Below are positions 9,223 to 17,933 of a DNA stretch of 64,000 nt, one piece after another. Origin of the DNA: Burkholderia sp. SRS-W-2-2016 (lineage in GTDB: Bacteria > Pseudomonadota > Gammaproteobacteria > Burkholderiales > Burkholderiaceae); the NCBI RefSeq assembly GCF_001931485.1, contig NZ_MSDV01000039.1, positions 1 through 64,000 on the forward strand, read 5' to 3'. The first letter of the stretch is position 1. Every line of letters begins with the position of its first letter. The notes under the pieces were generated by a model. It saw nothing but the letters and a program-made list of their open reading frames with translations. It did no database searches and was not told the DNA's origin. Position numbers and translations under genes: made by a program.

Positions 9223-12093
9223 CTAAGCCACCGCCGAGAACTCCTCCCAGAGTACCGGAACTTCACCAGGAAAAAGCGGCATGGGCTTTCCCCGTGTCAC
9301 ATATTCGCGCTGCCCCAGGAAAAGTTGCTGCAAATCGGGCAGTATTTCGTATTCCCCGCTTTCGAGGCGCCTCACAAAAAACACTCTCCTGTTCTCTGGG
9401 ATCATAGCCAGGAACATAGCGCTGTTTCTCATGGCTCTTGCATCAAACCCGCAAAATTCCGGATCGCTTAATTGCTTCGTCAAATCAACGAGCAACCTCT
9501 CGGCGCGAGTATGACCGGACTGCGTGTTTTCCACGTAATTTCTTAGCTCCGACCATTCATATCGCGAAAGGGATTGGTCATCGAGCTCACGGAATTCGGA
9601 CAAATTCGCCAGTAGCCGATCGTTTTCCTGTCGCTTCCAAAACTCTTCTATCGCATTGTGGTACTGAGCGGCAATCACTTCGCCGTCGTGATTTTCCTCT
9701 GTGTATGCGCGTGCACGCTGCCCGATCTCCGCGCTGATGTGTGGCGAAGTAAACGCAAAACGGAGAGCCCGCGCCAGATCGGAGCAGCTCGGATTTTCCT
9801 GAAGCTTGGTGACGGCAAAATCCGGAATTTCGCACAGCGCGGCGTGAGCATTCACGATCACGTGCTTTCCTGCCGCCATGCCATCCGAAACGGCCGCCGA
9901 TGTCTCACCTCTGGATTTCGCCCGGAGCTGAACACACAGATCGCAAGCGCTCAGCCATAGCTGATAATCGGCATCACTCACATACCCTGTAACAGTGCAA
10001 TTGTTGACCTGCTCGCTGGCGGTAAGGCGAAGAAGGAGCGCCTTGAACGCCTCATCACCGCAATCGCCGACGAACACGAGCCTGCAGTTCGGCGTCTTGC
10101 CGAGTTCGCTTTCACTCCAGGCCTGGAGAAGACGATCGTTCAATTTGAACATCGAATGGACGATGCCGAATGAGCAAACGACGAATTCGTTCTCGTCGAT
10201 GCCCAGGCGTTTGCGTGCTTCGAGTCTGGAAACGCTCTGCCGACCCCAATCCCGCAGGAGCGGAATCACTGCCCAATTTCGAGGCGCGCCTTCTCCGTAC
10301 CACCTGTGAGCCAATTCCTTGCTGTATCCGGAATGCGATATCACACCGATTGCGCTTTCCAGTACCGTCAGATTACATGGATAACGCACCAGCGACCGAA
10401 CCACGTTGGCCGAGCACAGATGTTCTAAAAGACTCAACTGGCCATGTGAAAATTCGATTTCTGTTGAGAAAGCATGCGTCGACGGATCGCGCGCCTCAAT
10501 CGTCCAGAAGAGTCCGCTCAAGAAGAAATCGTGCAGCACGACTATTCCCGGTATCCTTCGCAGCAAGCGCGGCATGTCGGTGTGAAACTGTGAATTTCCG
10601 ACGTGGTACACCACGCGCCCATACCTGTCCGCAGTTTTCTCGAACTCTTCATAGGTTCTGATTGGGAACCTCTCCGACAGTTCGGGAGCGACTTCCTCGC
10701 CGTTGTTGTGGACCAGATCGATCTCATAATATTTCGACAGAAGCGGCAAAAGCATCGCGCTATACGCGGCAATGCCCGATCGCTCCGGCGGCAGCGGAGA
10801 TACATAGGCGAGTCGTGGCTTATCCCGATCGGCTCGCTCCAGATATCCAACCCGGTAGAGAGATGGCGCTTTTGCCCGCGCAGCTATTGATTCAAGCGCA
10901 TCCCACGCGACGCTTGCACTTCGCTCCCAGGAAAAGGTCTGAGCTCTCCTGAAACCGCTCGTTTGCAAATCTCTTCGAAAATCGTCATCCCGCAGCGTCT
11001 GCGTCAATTTCGCCGCAATCTCCGCGCGCGATAACGGATTAAACAGTGCATCCGAACGTCCGATTACTTCCGGAATACTTGTGCAGTCGGATCCGATAAC
11101 CGCTGCGCCGCAGGACATCGCTTCGAGAGCCGGCAGACCAAAGCCCTCGTGTATCGACGGGAAAATAAATACCTTGCAGAGGTTGTACAGATCGACGAGT
11201 TCGTCATCGGTCACATAGCCGGTTAATACGACATCGCCCTTATCAAGTCCGGCCGCGGCCGCCACCGCCTCGAGCCGGTGCACATCGGTCAAGTTGGCGC
11301 GGCAGACGACGGCAAGCTGATGTGTCGACCGGAGTGCTGGCGGCAGGCATGCGTACGCGTCGATGAGACCTTCGATGTTTTTTCGAAAATCTATCCCGCC
11401 GGTGTACATGATGAACGGCTTCTTCAGTGCAAACCGCCGTCTCACCTCCGCCTCGCGTGCCGGGCTCAGATCGATCCGTTTGAATTTTTTATCGACTGCA
11501 CTCGATATATTGACCGTGGAATGTTCCGGCAATCCCAGATGATCGATACCCTCCCGCCTCGAGGATTCCGATATTGCTAGCGCAAGATCGGCCTGCTGCA
11601 ATTGCAGAATGCGACGCCTGTACCAGTCCTCGACTCGCTCGTCCGCCAGATAGTGTTTGGCGCGCAGATAGGGGATCAGGTCATACAGGGTGACCGCGTT
11701 GGAGGCAAGCGAGTCCGGCGCAATCGTCGACGCCGACGAGTCTACAAATCCTTCGAAGAGACTAGCCGTGTGAACGATGTCGGCGTTCAACGACCTGAAG
11801 TACTCTTCCTTGATGCGCTCGGACGCAAGTCTGCGGAGCACATTTTTTGGTTCGATTTCTTCAATGCCTTTTAGCCCGCCCCACAACACGATGTTGGCGT
11901 TCGGAAGAAGGCCGGCAAAATGCTTCTGGACGGTATGGATGGATTCCGGGAAAGCGCGATTCAGGGCAATCAGAACTTCGTGTTCCCTGCAGTTGCGAAT
12001 CATCGCATCCGCCAAAGCGAAAGAATAGCGGCCGATGCCCCGGTCGCGGCTCCCCTCTGTCTGGCACGCCTGAAGATCGATGACAAGTCTCAT
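9223..12093 (-). CDS. Large glycosyltransferase with two GT4-type domains
   Basis: 956 residues holding two GT-B fold glycosyltransferase units. Unit 1 (about 1-400) starts MRLVIDLQAC, has TGGIDFRKNIEGLI and the GT4 signature SIHEGFGLPALEAM (E316 and E324, the EX7E pair). Unit 2 (about 425-810) starts PRLAYVSPLPPERSGIAAYS and ends with GETSAAVSDGMAAG, where the second acidic residue of the pair is Asp. A roughly 140-residue C-terminal tail is not recognised. Such double enzymes add alternating linkages in polysaccharides. The gene is 15 nt downstream of the FkbM gene and has GAGGGGG before its ATG, so the two form an operon. GC content is visibly lower than in neighbouring genes, suggesting acquisition by transfer. 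Confidence 0.88.
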   Translation of the reverse strand: MRLVIDLQACQTEGSRDRGIGRYSFALADAMIRNCREHEVLIALNRAFPESIHTVQKHFAGLLPNANIVLWGGLKGIEEIEPKNVLRRLASERIKEEYFRSLNADIVHTASLFEGFVDSSASTIAPDSLASNAVTLYDLIPYLRAKHYLADERVEDWYRRRILQLQQADLALAISESSRREGIDHLGLPEHSTVNISSAVDKKFKRIDLSPAREAEVRRRFALKKPFIMYTGGIDFRKNIEGLIDAYACLPPALRSTHQLAVVCRANLTDVHRLEAVAAAAGLDKGDVVLTGYVTDDELVDLYNLCKVFIFPSIHEGFGLPALEAMSCGAAVIGSDCTSIPEVIGRSDALFNPLSRAEIAAKLTQTLRDDDFRRDLQTSGFRRAQTFSWERSASVAWDALESIAARAKAPSLYRVGYLERADRDKPRLAYVSPLPPERSGIAAYSAMLLPLLSKYYEIDLVHNNGEEVAPELSERFPIRTYEEFEKTADRYGRVVYHVGNSQFHTDMPRLLRRIPGIVVLHDFFLSGLFWTIEARDPSTHAFSTEIEFSHGQLSLLEHLCSANVVRSLVRYPCNLTVLESAIGVISHSGYSKELAHRWYGEGAPRNWAVIPLLRDWGRQSVSRLEARKRLGIDENEFVVCSFGIVHSMFKLNDRLLQAWSESELGKTPNCRLVFVGDCGDEAFKALLLRLTASEQVNNCTVTGYVSDADYQLWLSACDLCVQLRAKSRGETSAAVSDGMAAGKHVIVNAHAALCEIPDFAVTKLQENPSCSDLARALRFAFTSPHISAEIGQRARAYTEENHDGEVIAAQYHNAIEEFWKRQENDRLLANLSEFRELDDQSLSRYEWSELRNYVENTQSGHTRAERLLVDLTKQLSDPEFCGFDARAMRNSAMFLAMIPENRRVFFVRRLESGEYEILPDLQQLFLGQREYVTRGKPMPLFPGEVPVLWEEFSAVA

Positions 12094-12108
12094 TCGTAAG
12101 CCCCCTCG

Positions 12109-13272
12109 TTATCGTCGAACGGTGTGCCATAGCTGCGCGAAGACCGGTCGCACGCACAACCAGGCTTTACGCACCCATCTATGTTTGAGGAGGAAACTTC
12201 TGCAATTCAGACGAAGTACGCGGATGGGAGCGGTGATTCTCCACGACGTGCTGCTTCGCAGCAGATCGACTTCTGAATTAAGCTCGCTGATGCGCCGCTG
12301 TAGCAGGCCCAGTTCTGTTTGCAACGGCTGGCTCTTCGAATATGCGTCCCACTCGCTTTGCGCGCGTGCGAGACTCGCATGAGTTTGATGCAGTTCGGCT
12401 CGTACGTCCGCTAGTTCAACACGTTTTTCTGCCAGGCGCACTGACAGACGTTTGTGTTCCAGCATGACGAAATTATGCTCTGCCGATAATTTTTGCGAGC
12501 GCGCGGTCTCCGCGTCCAGTTTCCTCTGGCCATCCTCCAGCTGCTGAACCGTCTGATGCAATTTTTCGATGTTTTCTTCGTTCTGCTTTTCGCCGACGGT
12601 GACATACTCGTCGAACACATTCGGCGGCGCGGAAAACTTTTCAAGAAGCTCCGCTTTTTCGCTCGCCACGAAATATTTATTCAGACCATCAAAGTACGCG
12701 AACTTATAAGACGATTCCTCAACATGGGTCTGCCAACTGCAAACAGACATTTGAGAAGTCATTGGAATGGTCGCCTCGATGACCAGAATCCATGGTCGCC
12801 AGATTTTGAAGTCGATGCTCTGAATGACGTCAGCCTCACTTCCTTCCACGTCAATCTTCAGGAAGTGAATGACTTCGACGTTGTATTCGGACAAAATCGA
12901 GTCCAAACGCGCCGGCGTCTCGTTCGATTTGATGGTCCTGAAACCCGCATTACGATGAATGTCGGCTTGTGCTCTGTCGACCGTTGAAAGCCCCGTATCT
13001 TCTATTTCGAAAAACTCAACCGGGGTAGAACTGGTACCCACGAGTTTTCGTACATTGATATCTTCCGGCCGGGATTCAAGCAATTTCCTGTACCAATGCG
13101 GTACGGGCTCGATGTTCAAACCTCTCCAGCCACTCTCATAAAACGTTCTGGTAACGGAAAATTCGTCGGGATCCTGGGCGCCGACATCGACATAAAATCC
13201 GTTGGTGACGTCAGCCAAGGCTCGGCGAAGAAGCACATCCTCGCGATTTTGCGAATACGATACAAAAGGCAT
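12109..13272 (-). CDS. FkbM-family methyltransferase with C-terminal coiled coil
   Basis: 387 residues from the ATG at 13272, giving the classic family start MPFVSYSQNREDVLLRRAL; the in-frame upstream start at 13332 adds 20 atypical residues. SAM-binding FYVDVGAQDP lies at about 26-35 and IHFLKIDVEGSEADV near 135-149, both FkbM hallmarks. From about 228 to 345 the chain turns into a long charged coiled coil, then SSTSWRITAPIR (about 343-351), a motif frequent at the C-termini of surface-glycan enzymes, and a basic tail. Likely role: O-methylation of a surface sugar, held near the membrane or a partner. It is first in an operon with the double glycosyltransferase. Confidence 0.85.
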   Translation of the reverse strand: MPFVSYSQNREDVLLRRALADVTNGFYVDVGAQDPDEFSVTRTFYESGWRGLNIEPVPHWYRKLLESRPEDINVRKLVGTSSTPVEFFEIEDTGLSTVDRAQADIHRNAGFRTIKSNETPARLDSILSEYNVEVIHFLKIDVEGSEADVIQSIDFKIWRPWILVIEATIPMTSQMSVCSWQTHVEESSYKFAYFDGLNKYFVASEKAELLEKFSAPPNVFDEYVTVGEKQNEENIEKLHQTVQQLEDGQRKLDAETARSQKLSAEHNFVMLEHKRLSVRLAEKRVELADVRAELHQTHASLARAQSEWDAYSKSQPLQTELGLLQRRISELNSEVDLLRSSTSWRITAPIRVLRLNCRSFLLKHRWVRKAWLCVRPVFAQLWHTVRR

Positions 13273-13526
13273 ACAGTAAGCTGTCCTTTTGGCAATGGAG
13301 ACCAACTGCGGCGCAAGTGACCGATAGCCCAATACCGCGCAAGTCGAGTGTGGCGGCAGCGAAAGGTCGTCGGAAGGGAAATTAATTATAGCTTGGCCTC
13401 ATCGGTCGCCTAATGCGCTCCGAATTTTTTATCCTGCATGACTAGAATGACGAAGGCTTGAAAAGCGAGGATATACTGGCAGCCGCTGCGGCACCATTTT
13501 CACGACGTGTCCTTTCGGAGGAGCAG

Positions 13527-14879
13527 ATGGGGTTGAGCAATATGACGCCTTTCAGACAGCTAATACGCGCATATGGCGCGTTACTCTCGGCGAGCAATTC
13601 GCTTGCTGCAATCGCCAGAAACACATCGGAAAGCAATCATCCAGCGAAGCCCGACGTCGAAACGCATGCACTTGCGCAGCAGGTCGCAGCCCTTACCGCG
13701 AAGCTGGATGCTCTTCCCGCCCGGTCCGGCTCGAATGAACAGGCGCCCGCCAGCCCACCGCCACCTTCGTATGACTTCAATCTGCTGCTGCATCAGGCTC
13801 GTAGCGCATTGATGCGGGATATGCCGCCGAACGCCGATCGTCTGGTAAGTGCCGGGTGTTCGGGTCGATGGTATTTCGACTGGATCGAACAGACTTACGG
13901 CTATGTGAACCAGCATCTGGGAATCGAGTACTACTCGCCCAAACCGGACTCCCTACCGGACAACGTCAAATGGATCGCGAACACCGCCGGAAATATGGAG
14001 GCGGTTGCGGACAGGAGTTGCGACCTACTGATTTCCGGACAAAACATTGAGCACCTGTGGCCCGATGAGATCGCGGATTTCCTAATAGAATCCGCGCGCG
14101 TGCTAAAGACTGGTGGCACGCTGTGCGTGGATTCTCCCAATCGAGCAATTACCGAGTTGCTTAATTGGAGTCATCCAGAGCACACGATAGAACTCACCCC
14201 CGCGGAAATGAGGCATCTTCTTCAATTAGCGGGCTTCGAGATCACAAAACAAGCTGGCATCTGGCTCTGCCAGGACCCAAAAACGGCGCGCACGTTGCCG
14301 CTGGATCCAAACACTCACGATCCCGAATGGTCCGTGGCGGAGCGCATCTTTTCGGCCGCGGACAAACCCGACCACTCGTTCATCTGGTGGATCGAGAGCC
14401 GGTGCACGGCACGCGAACCCGATAGAGAAGCTATCCGGGCATATTTATCAACAATTTATGCAGTCGCATGGCCGGAACGCATTCAACGACTGATCGTCGT
14501 CTCGGGGGCGGCAGAGCATCGCGCAGATGGCGAGTGGCTCATCGTGCCACCTGCACACGAAGGACTTGTGTTCTACGGTCCGTACATGCCGTTACGCGCT
14601 GGATCGTATCGGATCACGTTCGAGTTCAATCCAGACCCATCGGCCGATACCGCTTTCGCCCGGTGCGACGTCATTGTCGGGCACGAGGCCCGGGTGCTGG
14701 ATCAGTGCGAAGTATTGCCGGGACAGACGCACGTCACTTTCGAGGTTCAAATTCAGAAACTGGAATTTGGCGCACAGTTCCGCTGTATTAGCCTCGGTCG
14801 TTCAGGATTCGCGGTGCGCAGACATATCACGCTTGTTGAAACGGTGAACGAAACGTCCCCGGTGGCTGAAGCGCCTTAA
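13527..14879 (+). CDS. Class I SAM methyltransferase with C-terminal beta-rich domain
   Basis: 450 residues from the ATG at 13527, which has GGAGGAG just upstream. The N-terminal 90 residues are partly helical/coiled (ETHALAQQVAALTAKLDAL) followed by a Pro-rich linker. A methyltransferase fold then spans about 110-260 with a loose motif I (VSAGCSG), DLLISGQNIEHL and ESARVLKTGGTLCVDSPNR. The last roughly 125 residues (EWLIVPPAHEGLVFYGPYMPLRAGSYRITFEF) look like a beta-sandwich of carbohydrate-binding type; this is inference. It is transcribed divergently from the FkbM/glycosyltransferase operon, convergent with the next methyltransferase, and shares their lower GC. Confidence 0.75.
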   Translation: MGLSNMTPFRQLIRAYGALLSASNSLAAIARNTSESNHPAKPDVETHALAQQVAALTAKLDALPARSGSNEQAPASPPPPSYDFNLLLHQARSALMRDMPPNADRLVSAGCSGRWYFDWIEQTYGYVNQHLGIEYYSPKPDSLPDNVKWIANTAGNMEAVADRSCDLLISGQNIEHLWPDEIADFLIESARVLKTGGTLCVDSPNRAITELLNWSHPEHTIELTPAEMRHLLQLAGFEITKQAGIWLCQDPKTARTLPLDPNTHDPEWSVAERIFSAADKPDHSFIWWIESRCTAREPDREAIRAYLSTIYAVAWPERIQRLIVVSGAAEHRADGEWLIVPPAHEGLVFYGPYMPLRAGSYRITFEFNPDPSADTAFARCDVIVGHEARVLDQCEVLPGQTHVTFEVQIQKLEFGAQFRCISLGRSGFAVRRHITLVETVNETSPVAEAP

Positions 14880-14898
14880 GCAGACTGCGAAACCAGGA

Positions 14899-15951
14899 CT
14901 AGACGTCAACCGCCGGAATGAAGCGCGGATTACGCCAGGCTTGCACACCGTCGACGGTCAGTTGGGGCTTCCAGTTATTGATGTAATAGAACGCGGGGCG
15001 CTCCATCTCCATCGACCAGTCATTCGATGTGAACAGATCATATAGACGCGCTTCTATGTACTTCGAGTGAGTCCCGATCAGCACGTAAGCAACCCGCTCG
15101 CGGAGAATGGGCATGCAAGACTCGATCAGATTGGCCTCGCCGCCCTGGATGTCGATGTGCAACAGATCGATCCGATCCCGGTCGCCAATCGCACGCTCCA
15201 GCGAAATCATGGGCAGCAGGTCGTGGCTACCCGTAGCGATGGCCTGATCCTGCTGCTCTTGCGTGGCGCCGAAGACTGGCTCCAGCCCCCAGCTATGACC
15301 GGCATGCTCCTGACGAGGAAAGAGAGCGGTACCCGCCGTGGCGGCGGCGATCCCGCGATGCAGGGTGTATTCATCCGGTGAGAACCCGTTGCGCGCCAGG
15401 GATTCATGGGCGAAGCCAAGATGCCCCTCGTCGCCCTCTATTCCAATAACGTGAACCGTTCGACCCGTACGCTTCGCTGCGACACCTGTGTTGTTCATCC
15501 AGCAGCCCCAACCACACCCCAACTCAATCATCGTGAAGGAGTCGGGCCGGGCGAGTTCCACAGCGTGTAATGCGGAGGCCCATTCCGCGATGTCGGCGTG
15601 CCAGTTCGCAGGCAACGGAAACTGATCCAGTTTGCCGCCCTCATCCGCCAAAAAGGGGAAAAACTTGGTATCGACCAGAACGCCAAGCCAGTTCGTCTGG
15701 AATCCTGCCGTCGGAGTTCTGTCATGCACCTCGTGCCGGCGCATACAGGCGAGTGCATCGAAGTTGGTGAAGTAAGCGAAAAAGGGGCTCCCGCTCATGG
15801 ATCCCCCTTGACTCTCAAGATTTCGAGCCCGCTCTTCCGCGTTCCGCGCTCGCACTTCTGCAACCTGGAGCGCTATAGCCAGAGCGTTGCGGCTATCGTG
15901 CAAATTGCGGATCGGCGCAATGGAGCGGCCCAAGCGTTTCATCAGAGACAT
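14899..15951 (-). CDS. FkbM-like methyltransferase
   Basis: 350 residues from the ATG at 15951 (AAGGAG eight bases upstream; a second ATG two codons earlier is too close to it). A short basic N-terminus and a coiled stretch (ALAIALQVAEVRARNAEERARNLES) precede the catalytic part. The SAM site is FTMIELGCGWGCWMNN; RIDLLHIDIQGGEANLIES is the FkbM-type acidic block; GTHSKYIEARLYDLF follows. Probable sugar O-methyltransferase acting with the adjacent glycosyltransferase genes. It converges with the preceding methyltransferase gene with only 19 nt between. The acceptor is unknown. Confidence 0.78.
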   Translation of the reverse strand: MSLMKRLGRSIAPIRNLHDSRNALAIALQVAEVRARNAEERARNLESQGGSMSGSPFFAYFTNFDALACMRRHEVHDRTPTAGFQTNWLGVLVDTKFFPFLADEGGKLDQFPLPANWHADIAEWASALHAVELARPDSFTMIELGCGWGCWMNNTGVAAKRTGRTVHVIGIEGDEGHLGFAHESLARNGFSPDEYTLHRGIAAATAGTALFPRQEHAGHSWGLEPVFGATQEQQDQAIATGSHDLLPMISLERAIGDRDRIDLLHIDIQGGEANLIESCMPILRERVAYVLIGTHSKYIEARLYDLFTSNDWSMEMERPAFYYINNWKPQLTVDGVQAWRNPRFIPAVDV

Positions 15952-16155
15952 AACCATCACTCCTTCAGTGGAATGCGGTGCGACACCAGCGTGCGACCGC
16001 CTTCCATGGCGCTCGCGCGGGTGGGTCAAAGTCAAAGATAAGTCACCATCAGGACATGGCTTCCGGATGCGAAGCCGAGGCAGGGACCAGCACACATTGC
16101 GATGAAACTAGCACGTCCGTCTGTACCCACGCCTACGTTAGCCGCAAAAAACAAA

Positions 16156-16185
16156 AAGGGCTACGCGAAAAATCGCGTAGCCCTT
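16156..16185 (-). terminator. Rho-independent terminator of tRNA-Arg
   Basis: 13-bp stem aagggctacgcga (16156-16168) / tcgcgtagccctt (16173-16185) with a 4-nt loop. On the minus strand it is followed by a T-rich tract (16141-16155 complement). Confidence 0.9.
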
Positions 16186-16194
16186 CGATCTGAC

Positions 16195-16271
16195 TGGCAC
16201 GGCAGGCGGGACTCGAACCCACGACCCTCGGCTTAGAAGGCCGATGCTCTATCCAGCTGAGCTACTGCCGT
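16195..16271 (-). tRNA. tRNA-Arg (anticodon TCT)
   Basis: 77-nt cloverleaf with acceptor ACGGCAG/CTGCCGT, D-loop AGCTCAGCTGGATAGAGC, anticodon loop CTTCTAA (TCT, reading AGA), T-arm GTGGGTTCGAGTCCCGC and an encoded CCA. Its 3' end faces the glycan island. Confidence 0.96.
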
Positions 16272-16381
16272 ATTAACTGCTGCCTGCATCGAAGCGCAAC
16301 GCGCGGCGAACCGCGCGACGTGATGCAAGCTGAAATTCTAACTGAGCGGGGTCCGGATTATAACCGATCGCCCGCGCCGCC

Positions 16382-17212
16382 TCAGACCGGCTGCGGATGC
16401 AGCATGAACCAGCCGAGGAACACGATCCCGGCGATCACGCAGTACACCCCGAACGAGCCGAGACGTCCCCGGCCCTCGAAATAGCGCATCAGGAAACGCA
16501 CGCTCAGATACGCGGCGATCAGCGTCAGCACGCCGCCGAGCAGCGCGTCGGCCAACTGGCCCGGCGCGTGCAGCAGCTTCGGCAATTCGAGCACGCCGGC
16601 CGCGAAGATGATCGGCGTGCCGAGCAGGAACGAAAACTCCGCGGCCTTCTCGGCGGTCAGGCCCGCCGCGTTGCCGGCGATCATCGTCAGACCGCTGCGC
16701 GAGAAGCCCGGAATCAGCGCGCCGATCTGCGCGAGACCGACGAAGAAAGCCTGGCGGAACGTCAATTTCTCCGGCGCCCGATGCGCGCGCGCCCGTTGCA
16801 GACGATCGCCGACCCACAGCAGCACGCCGTTGACGATCAGCGCAATCGCGACGATCCGCAGATCATGAAAAATCCGCTCGAGGCGCTTTTCCAGCAGCAA
16901 GCCAACCAGGCCCGCGGGAATCGTGCCGATGATCAGCGCCCACATCATGTGGCCGTCGTCGTTGCGGCGGCCGCCGAGCGACGCGAAGAAGCCGCGCACC
17001 AGCGCGCACCAGCGCGCGCGGAAGTACCACAGCAACGCGAAAGCAGTGCCCAGGTGAAGCGCGACGAGAAATGGCAGCAGTTGCGGCGCATGCTTATCGA
17101 TATGCATGCCGAACAATGCCGGCACGAGCAGCGTGTGGCCGAGACTGCTCACCGGAAACAGTTCGGTGACGCCTTGCAGCACGCTCAGGAAGATCAGAAA
17201 CGACAGGTTCAC
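16382..17212 (-). CDS. uppP: Undecaprenyl-diphosphatase
   Basis: 276-residue integral membrane phosphatase that recycles undecaprenyl pyrophosphate, the lipid carrier for peptidoglycan and other glycans; it also confers bacitracin tolerance. The active-site region is near the N-terminus: Q13-G-V-T-E17 followed by PVSSLGH (20-26), and the second conserved block PGFSRSG lies about two thirds along. Multiple hydrophobic helices follow the family pattern. GTG at 17212 is chosen because AAGGA lies just upstream and it gives the conserved MNLSFLIFLSVLQGVTE start; an ATG at 17257 would prepend 15 basic residues. It lies upstream of tRNA-Arg on the same strand. Confidence 0.94.
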   Translation of the reverse strand: MNLSFLIFLSVLQGVTELFPVSSLGHTLLVPALFGMHIDKHAPQLLPFLVALHLGTAFALLWYFRARWCALVRGFFASLGGRRNDDGHMMWALIIGTIPAGLVGLLLEKRLERIFHDLRIVAIALIVNGVLLWVGDRLQRARAHRAPEKLTFRQAFFVGLAQIGALIPGFSRSGLTMIAGNAAGLTAEKAAEFSFLLGTPIIFAAGVLELPKLLHAPGQLADALLGGVLTLIAAYLSVRFLMRYFEGRGRLGSFGVYCVIAGIVFLGWFMLHPQPV

Positions 17213-17665
17213 GCGGCGGTCCTTGTAAGGAAAGTGTCGGGGAACTGCGCGCCGCACAATGGAAAGAATCGGCGCGTCAAAAGCGCACCGATTATGCCTG
17301 GCAGCCAGGGCAGCGCCAAGCGGTTAGGCCACATTCAGGGAGATATTGACGCGCTGCGACACAACTCGACACCGTTGTTACGCGAGGACAAGGAAAGCGG
17401 CTCGATTACCGCAATCGGGGAGTAACAAGGCTGAAAGCCGTTCGCAAACTGGAGCGTGCAAAAACGCTCGGCGGACGCGTTAAACGCGAACAGCGAAACG
17501 GCGACACTGTCTGAATCGGAACGCTGCACCGCAGCCGGAGTAACCGCCGCTCAATCCGGCGACGGCCGATGAGAATCAGCGAAATTCAGCGAGAGCGAAC
17601 GAGATCGAACGAAACTCAGCGGAGATCGGAAAGACCCAGCGAGATCTGGCAAGACCCACCGAAAC
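17213..17665. other. Gene-free interval with degenerate CAGCGAA-type repeats
   Basis: No credible gene in 453 nt upstream of uppP. From about 17571 to 17665 the sequence is a run of degenerate 10-14-nt units built on CAGCGAA/CGAACGA/GAAACTCAGCG, with no open frame of coding character. Confidence 0.5.
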
Positions 17666-17752
17666 TCAACGTTTGAGCGCGTGAAAAAAGAAATACGTGC
17701 TTGCCGTGAACATGCCGAACAACGCGACCGCCATTGCCATTGCGAGATCCAT
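17666..17752 (-). CDS. 28-residue single-pass membrane microprotein
   Basis: The ORF begins at the ATG at 17752 with a near-perfect Shine-Dalgarno AGGAGGG seven bases upstream. The product is 28 residues: a short acidic start (MDLAM), one continuous hydrophobic helix rich in Ala, Met and Phe, then HALKR at the C-terminus. This gives positive-inside topology with the C-terminus in the cytoplasm. It resembles KdpF-sized regulatory microproteins in length only; no kdp genes are present. It stands alone between uppP and the aldose epimerase. The strong RBS is the main support; the function is unknown. Confidence 0.6.
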   Translation of the reverse strand: MDLAMAMAVALFGMFTASTYFFFHALKR

Positions 17753-17933
17753 CGTGCCCTCCTGAGCCAAACCGCCCGGGAGTCTGAATTGCCGGACGCT
17801 CGGCAGATTATCGGCAAGGTTCGCGCGATCGCGACACTCGCAATTTCCCCAGAAGGGTTTCCCCGTAGCACAAAGCAGCGCAAAATCGCGGTTCCGCGCC
17901 CCCGTCAACCTCTTATCTGGCTACTCATTCACC

